6,761 nt of DNA. Origin: Bacteroidales bacterium (GTDB lineage Bacteria > Bacteroidota > Bacteroidia > Bacteroidales > UBA1556). The notes below the pieces were generated by a model, which saw nothing but the letters and a program-made list of their open reading frames with translations, was not told the DNA's origin and did not search any database. Below are positions 1-6,313 of this stretch, one piece after another. Made by a program: the position numbers and the translations under genes. Each line of letters starts with the position of its first letter. Position 1 is the stretch's first letter. The stretch covers positions 1 to 6,761 of the forward strand of contig JAOZSY010000143.1 in NCBI GenBank assembly GCA_029939445.1, read 5' to 3'.

Positions 1-98
1 TAACACATTGTCTTTGGTGCTTTCTTACTAAAGGCCTAAAAATAGGTAGTTTTCTTGCAGACACTACTTACCATCTCAGCCAGCTTGCACATTATAAC

Positions 99-833
99 CT
101 ACTGTTTCAGCACTGCCTTAGTAAACATATACTCTGGAATATCTTGATTAAACTTAATACTTATAATACTCATTTCGGTACCTTTTCCTTTTTTAAGCAT
201 ATCTTTATAAAGCATTTTTGTAGGATACCATCTGCCATCAAACATTTTTATTTCACTAACAGTTAATTGCTTGAGCAACTGTCCACTTTTAGCATAAAGT
301 TCCTCTTTTAAAGAAACATATTTCTCTTTATGAACCCAAATTTTCCTAGCAGCATAGGCAATATCATCTACTTTTGCTTTAAGCTCAAGAACAATTACTT
401 TTTGACCATCAATTTCTTCTTCTCCAATCACCTTAGCATCATAAACCTCATTTAGTTTACGATCGTCCATGGCATCTTCGTATGACATATCAGAGCCCAT
501 TACAGATTGGCGGAGCATATGTCCAGAAATTTGTATAGTACGGTCAGTACTTGGAGAGTATATCCATAATTTATCAGTAAGTTTAAGCATTTTTGTACCT
601 TTTTCTCGTACTGGAGATAAATATTCAGTATATGATTTCTCACTACCTATTGTATATGTTATTGAGGTCATTGTGCGGCTATTACGCTTACCATGAATAG
701 TCATTGAGGATTCTATTACCTGATTATCACTTGACATATTTCTATCTATATGCTCAAGAATCTCTGTTGCAGTTTGGCTATACGCTCCCATTGAAACCAT
801 TATTGCCATTATTAATACTATATATTTTTTCAT
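99..833 (-). CDS. LolA-like outer-membrane lipoprotein-sorting protein (periplasmic carrier)
   Basis: A 244-residue secreted protein. Residues 1-19 form a signal peptide (MKK, a hydrophobic run, then AYS before Q20), which predicts export to the periplasm. The mature part matches my memory of the LolA-like family annotated 'outer membrane lipoprotein-sorting protein' (PF17131). The most telling segment is residues 79-122, with GTKMLK, LWIYSPSTDRTIQIS and then GSDMSYEDAM. The fold expected is an open beta-sheet half-barrel that shields a lipid or acyl chain. It is not classical LolA, which is shorter and lacks that block. It is the last gene of the operon, 54 nt after an FtsX-type permease, which suggests that it accepts cargo released by that ABC complex. 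The start is supported by the signal peptide directly after ATG; the stop is TAG. The cargo is unknown. I am confident of the family and much less so of the exact function. Confidence 0.85.
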   Translation of the reverse strand: MKKYIVLIMAIMVSMGAYSQTATEILEHIDRNMSSDNQVIESSMTIHGKRNSRTMTSITYTIGSEKSYTEYLSPVREKGTKMLKLTDKLWIYSPSTDRTIQISGHMLRQSVMGSDMSYEDAMDDRKLNEVYDAKVIGEEEIDGQKVIVLELKAKVDDIAYAARKIWVHKEKYVSLKEELYAKSGQLLKQLTVSEIKMFDGRWYPTKMLYKDMLKKGKGTEMSIISIKFNQDIPEYMFTKAVLKQ

Positions 834-887
834 TATATCTCTAATTTAATAAATGTTGTTTAAAAATCTTTTCTATATAAAGAACAC

Positions 888-2162
888 CTAAACCTCCAAC
901 TCTTTAAATAAAGTCGCAGTTTTCCTTTTATAAATAGCATAACCCGCTAGTGCATTACCAAGAGTCATGGCTACTAAACCAGGAATGAATCCCACATAAA
1001 ATAGATCAGGAGTTACAATTGCACGATAAACTGGAGGCATCATCATATCCACATTCTTCATCATAGCACTAAAATCAATACCATTTTCTTGCAAATAATA
1101 GCATGCTCCTACTCCTAAAATTGTACCAACTACTGAACCTATAAACCCGATAATTATTGCTTCAATAATTATCGTTTTATAAATATGACCTTTCTCCTCT
1201 CCTAACGCCAAGCGAACTCCATATTCACTATATCTACGCAAGCCACCTAGCAAGCCTGTATTCCAAAGCACTATCGACATAGCAATTATAAATATAAAAA
1301 CCATAATACTTGTCATATTCTCGCCACGATCAAGCATTTCTTTAAGTATTCCCTGTTCAGTAAGTTTAAACATTTGTGGAGAATATTCATCATCAATACT
1401 ACTATACTTTCCATTAAAATCTGCTTTTAGAGAATCTGCTCTAATATCATCATAAGATGACTCTTTAAAATAGCCTAATATTTCGCTGCTAGCATCTTCC
1501 ATATCAAGGGCTTTTTGAGCGTCCTTAATATCAACGATAATAGCTCCTCTATCGAGCATACTTATTCCAAAGCTAATGGTACCAGTTACATCAAAAGTTT
1601 GAAACATCATACTACCATACATAGTAGAACCAAAAATAGTTACTTTATCACCCAGCTTTACACCAAAACGCTCTGCAAACTCATCACTAATAAGAGCTTC
1701 ACCACTTTTGCTAGGCATAACACCTTTTACTAATGATTTAGTAATATTCATTCGCTCAGGCTCATTAGTATTTTCAGAAAATAAATCTACCGCTTTACCC
1801 ATGGCAGGACCTTGAGCTCTAGTTTCTCCTTTAGCATCGGGTACATCAATCAAACCACCAAAATGAATCCTTTGAACCCATTCCACATCAGCATATTCTG
1901 TATTTAATTTCTGCATCCAATTATCTGCATCAAGTAGCGCTAAATCATTTGGAATCTGCTTTTCGTTTTCTGCATATGCACGAGTCATAATTTTAACATG
2001 ACCAGTGGTAAATTTGGCGTTCATATCTACCATATCGGTAAATATCCCTTTCATCCAACCACTCATAAAAATGGTTAGAAATACACCAAGGGAAATTACA
2101 ATAATAGGCAGCAAACTCCTACTTTTGTCCCTTAATATTCCTTTTAATAAAAACTTTATCAT
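888..2162 (-). CDS. FtsX/MacB-type ABC transporter permease (second of two)
   Basis: A 424-residue inner-membrane permease with the four-helix plan of the MacB/LolC/LolE/FtsX superfamily. One transmembrane helix lies near residues 17-38, followed by a large periplasmic domain (about 40-280, MacB_PCD-like). Three C-terminal helices lie near 283-305, 331-356 and 387-411. The family hallmark after the second helix is visible at residues 309-320 (RRYSEYGVRLAL), the coupling region that contacts the ATPase. The usual C-terminal PARRAA..P.EAL-type tail is replaced by a short basic/acidic end (YKRKTATLFKELEV). Proteins of this type do not form a channel. They pass the ATPase's movement to the periplasmic domains, extracting lipoproteins (LolCE) or driving efflux (MacB). 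It sits 55 nt after the other permease and 54 nt before the LolA-like gene, so a heterodimer with the upstream permease is likely. Substrate not readable from sequence. Confidence 0.88.
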   Translation of the reverse strand: MIKFLLKGILRDKSRSLLPIIVISLGVFLTIFMSGWMKGIFTDMVDMNAKFTTGHVKIMTRAYAENEKQIPNDLALLDADNWMQKLNTEYADVEWVQRIHFGGLIDVPDAKGETRAQGPAMGKAVDLFSENTNEPERMNITKSLVKGVMPSKSGEALISDEFAERFGVKLGDKVTIFGSTMYGSMMFQTFDVTGTISFGISMLDRGAIIVDIKDAQKALDMEDASSEILGYFKESSYDDIRADSLKADFNGKYSSIDDEYSPQMFKLTEQGILKEMLDRGENMTSIMVFIFIIAMSIVLWNTGLLGGLRRYSEYGVRLALGEEKGHIYKTIIIEAIIIGFIGSVVGTILGVGACYYLQENGIDFSAMMKNVDMMMPPVYRAIVTPDLFYVGFIPGLVAMTLGNALAGYAIYKRKTATLFKELEV

Positions 2163-2217
2163 TATCTTATATTTAGTGATAATATTCTAAAAATATCATC
2201 TGATATATTTAATTTAA

Positions 2218-3387
2218 TTACTGAAGTTTACCTTTTAGAGCATCAGTAGGCCTCATCTTAGAAATTTTACGAGCAGGCAAATAGCTAACAATTGTAGCCG
2301 AAATCACCACCAATAAAAGCGAACTAAGAATCATTCCAATACTATAGTATGGATAAATGATATCAGCCACAGCAATGCCCATATCCTGCGAACTACTTCC
2401 AAATGACAAACCTATATTATCTAACCATAAGAAAAGAGGAATACCATAAGCCGCTCCAACTATTGCCGCCAAAATACTATGTGCACCTCCTTCAACAGTG
2501 AAAATACCAACCACCTGACTACGAGTCATACCAAGAGCTATATAAGTTCCAATTTCTTTCTGTCGGCGGAATATTGATAAAACCTGAGTATCGAAAATAG
2601 CCAATAATGCTATCAATAATAGCATACCACTCATCACCATTCCACCAGCTTTTTTGGATTGAATAAGAGCATCAAATTCTTTAAGTAAGAAATCAGTGGT
2701 TTTAAAATTCCAGCCATCAATCTCCGAAAGTGAGCTATTATCACCAGCAACTAATAAGGTAGCTTGATTAGGCAAACCTATCATCTCTTGCAAAACATTA
2801 ATATCCAAATACATCTGACCATTTTCTACACTTGGCACATCAGTTTTAAAAATTGCGGCAATATTAATATCTATGGCATCAAACATTCCATTCTTATCTC
2901 TCCACCTCACCAAAACTTTATCACCAACCTTAAGACCAGCATCATCTGCCATACGTCTTCCAATAATTGCAGAATATCCATTTTGTACATTATTAAGGTC
3001 GCTAGTTGGAAGTTTTAGAATTTTCTGATTAGGGTCAACACCTTTTAATAAAACGCTTTGCATTCTTCCTTCAGGATACATATTTGCCTGTCTTACCAAA
3101 ATTGGAGTAAGCTCACCTCTATCAATCATAGCAGCAATATCCTCTGAAACAGGCTTATGTGCATCTTGAAAAGTATAGGGATCGTACCTATCATAGCTCT
3201 GCTCCCAGTATTGACCTTCGCCAATTTCCCAATCCTGTGTATCATTTCTTGCCTGTCGGTTCCAGCCTTCTATCATTCCATTATAAAATATCATAAGAAC
3301 AAAGGCAAAAGAAAGCACCGAAACATTTAGCCAAGTTCTTAAACCTGCACCAACTAAGTTCTTATATGCTAATTTTATTGCTATCAT
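2218..3387 (-). CDS. FtsX/MacB-type ABC transporter permease (first of two)
   Basis: A 389-residue permease of the MacB/LolC/FtsX superfamily. A first transmembrane helix lies near residues 18-37. A periplasmic domain follows (about 40-245), rich in charged and aromatic residues at its start (DWEIGEGQYWEQSYDRYDPY). Three further helices lie near 249-270, 297-321 and 346-369. The hallmarks are the FRRQKEIGTYIALGMTRSQV segment at 273-292, the coupling region between helices 2 and 3, and the classical C-terminal YLPARKISKMRPTDALKG at 369-386. The ATG lies one nucleotide after the ATPase stop codon, so the two are almost certainly co-transcribed and probably translationally coupled. It is clearly different in sequence from the downstream permease, which argues for a LolC/LolE-like heterodimer rather than a MacB-like homodimer. 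The ATPase is a separate protein here, as in Lol systems. Substrate unknown. Confidence 0.9.
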   Translation of the reverse strand: MIAIKLAYKNLVGAGLRTWLNVSVLSFAFVLMIFYNGMIEGWNRQARNDTQDWEIGEGQYWEQSYDRYDPYTFQDAHKPVSEDIAAMIDRGELTPILVRQANMYPEGRMQSVLLKGVDPNQKILKLPTSDLNNVQNGYSAIIGRRMADDAGLKVGDKVLVRWRDKNGMFDAIDINIAAIFKTDVPSVENGQMYLDINVLQEMIGLPNQATLLVAGDNSSLSEIDGWNFKTTDFLLKEFDALIQSKKAGGMVMSGMLLLIALLAIFDTQVLSIFRRQKEIGTYIALGMTRSQVVGIFTVEGGAHSILAAIVGAAYGIPLFLWLDNIGLSFGSSSQDMGIAVADIIYPYYSIGMILSSLLLVVISATIVSYLPARKISKMRPTDALKGKLQ

Positions 3388-3388
3388 T

Positions 3389-4117
3389 TTATTTAGTTTT
3401 ATAGATTTGAGAATTCTTTCTTACCGCAAATTCTTCTTGCGTTTCATCTCTCAAAACTTTACCATCTTCAAGAGCTATAATTCTATCGAGGTATTGCATC
3501 ACTTTTTCGTCATGAGTTGAAAAAACAAATGTAACTCCAAGTTCCTTATTAAGCTTTTTCATTGTTCGAAGAATATGGTGAGAGTTCTCAGAATCCAAAT
3601 TAGCAGTAGGCTCATCAGCAAGCACTATTTCTGGCCTTTTAACCATAGCACGAGCAATTGCAACACGCTGACATTCACCACCAGAAAGCATACTAGGCTT
3701 AGAATCTACCTTATCGGTAAGTCCAACCCATTCCAGTGCTTGCATTACAGCTTTTTTGCGCTCAACAGCACTCATCTTTTGCAACAAAAGAGAAAATTCT
3801 ACATTCTCGAATACTGTATAAACTGGCAAGAGATTATAAGTTTGAAAAATAAATCCTATATGCCTATTTCTAAGACCTGCTGATTGCTTATAACTAAGCT
3901 CAGCAATGGATTTTCCCATAACCTCTGCTGTACCTTTGGTGGGTGTGTCCAACGATCCTATAATATTAAGCAAAGTAGTTTTGCCAGAACCACTAGGGCC
4001 AATTAATCCAGCAAATTCTCCCTTTTTTACTTCAATATTAATATCGCTAAGGGCTGTGAAAAAACCGTCTCCCACAGGAAATTGTTTTTCTAAATTATTA
4101 ATCTTTATTATGCTCAT
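3389..4117 (-). CDS. ABC transporter ATP-binding protein (LolD/MacB family)
   Basis: A 242-residue cytoplasmic ATPase with every motif of an active ABC nucleotide-binding domain. Walker A is GPSGSGKT (40-47), the Q-loop is FQ at 91-92, the signature is LSGGECQ (144-150), Walker B is IVLADEPT (164-171) with catalytic Glu169, the D-loop follows at LDSEN, and the switch histidine is His202 in STHD. The stretch FQTYNLLPVYTVFENVEF around 91-108 is typical of the LolD/MacB/FtsE branch that pairs with FtsX-fold permeases. The signature has Cys149 where Gln or Arg is common; this position varies in the family and should not abolish activity. It would power the two permeases encoded immediately downstream, the first only 1 nt away. 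It follows the beta-barrel gene by 82 nt, the longest gap in the operon. Function as an energising subunit is firm; the transported substrate is not. Confidence 0.95.
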   Translation of the reverse strand: MSIIKINNLEKQFPVGDGFFTALSDINIEVKKGEFAGLIGPSGSGKTTLLNIIGSLDTPTKGTAEVMGKSIAELSYKQSAGLRNRHIGFIFQTYNLLPVYTVFENVEFSLLLQKMSAVERKKAVMQALEWVGLTDKVDSKPSMLSGGECQRVAIARAMVKRPEIVLADEPTANLDSENSHHILRTMKKLNKELGVTFVFSTHDEKVMQYLDRIIALEDGKVLRDETQEEFAVRKNSQIYKTK

Positions 4118-4161
4118 AATTCTTATATTTATTACTACTATTATATTTAATTGCTATTTAC

Positions 4162-4180
4162 CTTTTTGCTATGCAAAAAG
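4162..4180. repeat. Perfect 8-bp inverted repeat between barrel and ATPase genes
   Basis: CTTTTTGC and GCAAAAAG flank a 3-nt loop, giving a perfect 8-bp hairpin in the 82-nt gap, about 20 nt after the barrel stop codon. On the minus strand the T-run lies in the 5' arm and no T-tract follows, so it does not look like a standard intrinsic terminator. It could be an mRNA processing or stability element that sets barrel and ABC expression apart, or a protein-binding site. The hairpin is seen directly; its role is a guess. Confidence 0.4.
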
Positions 4181-4199
4181 ATAATCTAAAAGCTTTCGG

Positions 4200-5360
4200 T
4201 TAATGATTGTAAACAAACATAAATTGTATGCCCTTGCCAGCATATAAATTGCTTGCTCCTGTTGGTGTAATTAAATTATCAGGATTCCAATATGCCATTA
4301 TATAAAAGGTGGTTTTATCAAAATTACGAAACCAGTTTACAAAATTATAAACCTGTTCTGATTTCCAATCATAATAAAAAATTGCCTGAATATTATCGAA
4401 CATACCTATTGGATACATTAGCGATAATCCTGTATTATTTTGAGTGCTAACAAACTCAAAAGCTTTTTTATCACTAGCAAACAGCATATGCTCAATGGTA
4501 ACATTTAATCCTGCGCCAACATTAAAAGTATAGTCAGCACCAATAGTCATAATTTCTTGGTGGGTCAATGCTCCCAAATCCTTACTTTTATTCACATAAG
4601 AACCTTCAATCCATAATCCAATAAGCAAATCCCATTTAGCATCAATTCCTATTCTATTTTCAGGAACTTTCTCATAGGAAGGAATGAATTTTGAATATTT
4701 TCGAGAATCCACCACTCGATGATGGTACGAAAGCCCTGCTTCTCCAAGTGGTATAGGGAATTGCACTCTACCGCCAAACTCAGGAATATCAATATTGGTT
4801 TCTAATATTTCCATTCCTTTAGTATTTTCGTTGCCATAAAGTCCCCAAAGCCAAATATTAGCATTATTCAAGAAATAATATCTTGCCAAGGCACCATAAA
4901 CACCGTCGGTAAGCTGAAGCGGGTCGCGAGGATCTACCTGATCGAACCAACGGAGGGCACGCATCATAACAGCAGTTCCAAAATCAATTTTTTGAAGACC
5001 TACTCTAAACTCAAATTGTGATGAAGAATAACGACCCCAAAGTCGGTAAGGACTAATATTTCCATTAAAATCAGTAGAGTCCCAAAAGTGAACACCCATA
5101 TCTCCAACAATATTAGCTGAAGCTTCAAAATCGATAAGGTGATTCTTTTTCAAACGTATTTTATAATTTGCCTGTGGAATATATCGTGCTCCTAAATATA
5201 AGGGATAAGGATTACTACCATTAACATGAGCCCAAGAGGAAAGCTGCCCCTTAAACTCAAAATTAGTTTTGGAAGTATCGACTTTAGTTTGCGAAAAGCT
5301 ACATATAGCTAATAAAATAAAAGCTATAAACAGAATTATATGATAAAAATACTTACTCAT
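4200..5360 (-). CDS. Predicted outer-membrane beta-barrel (porin-like) protein
   Basis: A 386-residue exported protein. Residues 1-23 form a signal peptide (hydrophobic core, then SFS before Q24). The rest alternates polar and hydrophobic residues in amphipathic strands rich in Tyr, Trp and Phe with short turns, for example FRVGLQKIDFG (118-128), ANIWLWGLYG (167-176), WIEGSYVNKS (250-259) and the final GKGIQFMFVYNH. This is the pattern of an outer-membrane beta-barrel of roughly 14-16 strands. The segment WFDQVDPRDPLQL (138-150) reminds me of the DUF1302-like barrels encoded beside LolA-like and exporter genes in proteobacteria, but I cannot confirm homology. The chain ends in Asn-His rather than the usual terminal Phe. 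No TonB box or plug is apparent, so a TonB-dependent receptor is unlikely. It starts 6 nt after the tetR stop and precedes the ABC genes, so it probably serves as the outer-membrane partner or acceptor. Barrel call fairly sure; substrate unknown. Confidence 0.7.
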   Translation of the reverse strand: MSKYFYHIILFIAFILLAICSFSQTKVDTSKTNFEFKGQLSSWAHVNGSNPYPLYLGARYIPQANYKIRLKKNHLIDFEASANIVGDMGVHFWDSTDFNGNISPYRLWGRYSSSQFEFRVGLQKIDFGTAVMMRALRWFDQVDPRDPLQLTDGVYGALARYYFLNNANIWLWGLYGNENTKGMEILETNIDIPEFGGRVQFPIPLGEAGLSYHHRVVDSRKYSKFIPSYEKVPENRIGIDAKWDLLIGLWIEGSYVNKSKDLGALTHQEIMTIGADYTFNVGAGLNVTIEHMLFASDKKAFEFVSTQNNTGLSLMYPIGMFDNIQAIFYYDWKSEQVYNFVNWFRNFDKTTFYIMAYWNPDNLITPTGASNLYAGKGIQFMFVYNH

Positions 5361-5366
5361 AACTAA

Positions 5367-5954
5367 CTATTTATCTTTTGCAACTATACCATAAAACAAC
5401 ATATTCATAGCTTCCATAATAAAATCTTTAGGAGTAGCAAATTGCGCCATAAGTTTTTCATCTTTTATGAAATCTTGCATTTTATAACTATAAGCCATTA
5501 CAAAATCTATATTTACCTCTTTTCTTATAAAGCCTTTCTTTTGAGAATCCACATAAAAGTCCTTAACTTTCTTTTGGGACTTCTCTGCCAATGAGTTTAA
5601 ATGCTTATCCAAACCAAATTGGGGATTTACATATATGTCGTTCAAAAACTCTGGGCTAAAATCTTTAACAGCTTCTAACTTCATAATAAATATATTCTCA
5701 AGAATTTCTGAAAAAGTCATATCACTATTCACTAATTTATCAAATTGCATCATTGAAGACGCAATCAAATCATCTAGAATAGAAATTACCAACTCTACTT
5801 TATTTGGAAAGTATTTATAAAAAGTCATTTTACTAACATTAGCTTCTCGGCATATTTCTTCAATACTAATTCGTTTTACTCCATGCTTCCAAAAGAGCTC
5901 TTTCCCCTTGGTTTTAATGGCTATATACTTAGGATTTGTATTATTATCAATCAT
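5367..5954 (-). CDS. TetR/AcrR-family transcriptional regulator
   Basis: A 195-residue protein of typical TetR length. The N-terminal DNA-binding domain spans about residues 8-56. Its helix-turn-helix is ISIEEICREANVSKMTFYKYFPNK (29-52, here given with the family's usual T.FYKYF.NK ending), the most conserved part of the family. The remaining 140 residues are helical and diverse, as expected for the ligand-binding and dimerisation domain, so the inducer cannot be predicted. It is the first gene of the operon, 6 nt before the beta-barrel gene, and its promoter lies inside an inverted repeat. Negative autoregulation with release by the exported compound or a related signal is therefore the simplest model. 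The ATG at the 5' end is preferred because it leaves a full helix 1 and is preceded by a -7-like box at a short distance. Family assignment is firm; regulation is inferred. Confidence 0.93.
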   Translation of the reverse strand: MIDNNTNPKYIAIKTKGKELFWKHGVKRISIEEICREANVSKMTFYKYFPNKVELVISILDDLIASSMMQFDKLVNSDMTFSEILENIFIMKLEAVKDFSPEFLNDIYVNPQFGLDKHLNSLAEKSQKKVKDFYVDSQKKGFIRKEVNIDFVMAYSYKMQDFIKDEKLMAQFATPKDFIMEAMNMLFYGIVAKDK

Positions 5955-5974
5955 TATATCTTACATTTAAGCTA

Positions 5975-5982
5975 CAAATATA
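5975..5982 (-). promoter_or_regulatory. Bacteroidota-type -7 promoter box for the tetR-led operon
   Basis: On the minus strand this reads TATATTTG, an exact match to the TAnnTTTG -7 element of Bacteroidota housekeeping promoters. It lies 20 nt before the tetR ATG, which implies a leader of roughly 15 nt. No clear TTG-type -33 element is seen at the usual distance. I found no comparable box in the gaps between the six genes, so this may be the operon's only promoter. Confidence 0.55.
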
Positions 5983-6014
5983 CGTTTTTTATCATTATAA
6001 ACATAAATCGTATA
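5979..6014. promoter_or_regulatory. Candidate TetR operator (imperfect inverted repeat)
   Basis: The arms TATACGTTTT (5979-5988) and AAATCGTATA (6005-6014) are inverted copies matching at 9 of 10 positions, separated by 16 nt. The span covers the -7 box edge and the expected -33 region of the tetR promoter, where a repressor would block transcription. TetR-family dimers often bind inverted repeats of about this total length. The repeat is seen directly; the link to this TetR protein is inferred from position. In such AT-rich DNA a chance match cannot be excluded. Confidence 0.4.
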
Positions 6015-6120
6015 GTTTAACTGTAAAAGTATAATAAATAAATGTAGATAGGTTTTGATTTGATGACGAATCCAGAAAACTAAAAATAGCTAGTAATAAT
6101 CTTAACTATAAGTTATTTGG

Positions 6121-6130
6121 TGATTAATCA
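6121..6130. repeat. 10-bp perfect palindrome TGATTAATCA
   Basis: A perfect palindrome flanked by GG on the left and, one base further out, ACC on the right, so near-symmetry extends slightly. It lies about 167 nt upstream of the tetR ATG, beyond the promoter. It could bind a dimeric regulator, but one such palindrome in AT-rich DNA may be chance. Confidence 0.25.
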
Positions 6131-6139
6131 TACCTATAA

Positions 6140-6240
6140 TAATGATAGAACGAGGTGGATTGCTGCACCAACGGGGGTTATTTATGCTTGTTTTAATGAT
6201 AGAACACGATGGTTCCAATAATTATCAGAATGCTGCACCA
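6140..6240. repeat. Two-copy degenerate direct repeat
   Basis: Two related units lie side by side. Each begins with TAATGATAGAAC (6140-6151 and 6194-6205, identical) and ends with TGCTGCACCA (6161-6170 and 6231-6240, identical). The spacers between these blocks are 9 and 25 nt, and both contain a TGG. The 12-bp and 10-bp identities in the same order make chance unlikely. They sit in the GC-richer patch and may be remnants of a dispersed intergenic repeat or mobile element. I do not recognise the family. Confidence 0.5.
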
Positions 6241-6242
6241 GT

Positions 6243-6294
6243 AGCATGGTGGTATACGCGCAACATCAGTGTTTTTTATTGCGTGCTGTATGCT
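6243..6294. repeat. Imperfect stem-loop in the GC-richer patch
   Basis: An outer stem AGCAT (6243-6247) with ATGCT (6290-6294) encloses an inner stem CGCGCAA (6257-6263) with TTGCGTG (6279-6285, one G-T pair) and a 15-nt loop. The internal loop is asymmetric (9 and 4 nt). Neither strand has a T-tract straight after it, so it is not a standard terminator, though it lies just beyond the stop of the right-hand gene and could define its mRNA end. It may equally be the end of a repeat element. Confidence 0.35.
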
Positions 6295-6313
6295 GGCAAT
6301 TTGTTTAATATCA

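Larger units (their letters stand above)
5955..6313. other. Intergenic region without a convincing gene
   Basis: This 359-nt gap separates the tetR start from the stop of the right-hand gene. The left part (to about 6140) is very AT-rich, about 22% GC from 5991 to 6140, and carries the operon promoter and candidate operator. The right part (6141-6300) rises to about 42% GC by my count and contains short direct repeats and a stem-loop. A plus-strand open frame from 6142 crosses the end of the right-hand gene, has no domain I recognise and is probably not coding. No tRNA, rRNA or clear terminator is visible. Confidence 0.6.

Noticed and set aside
1..98. Possible terminator downstream of the LolA-like gene (CCTA/TAGG hairpin near 36-47)
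   Set aside because: The stem is only 4 bp, and on the minus strand no T-tract follows. The T-rich stretch is on the plus-strand side, so it does not support termination of this operon.
2193..2206. ATATCA-TC-TGATAT inverted repeat between the two permease genes
   Set aside because: Six-base arms made almost only of A and T with a 2-nt spacer are expected by chance here, and the loop is too short for a stable RNA hairpin.
3906..4184. Plus-strand open frames opposite the ATPase, permeases, LolA-like and tetR genes
   Set aside because: They are antisense shadows of well-supported genes with intact family motifs, and their products show no recognisable domain.
4118..4199. Separate promoter for the ATPase gene in the 82-nt gap
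   Set aside because: The nearest candidate reads TATCTTTTTG on the minus strand, with two extra bases compared with TAnnTTTG, and no -33 element is visible.
6243..6294. Integron attC-like recombination site
   Set aside because: The stem-loop lacks paired RYYYAAC/GTTRRRY core sites, and there is no integrase or cassette-like gene array in the window.
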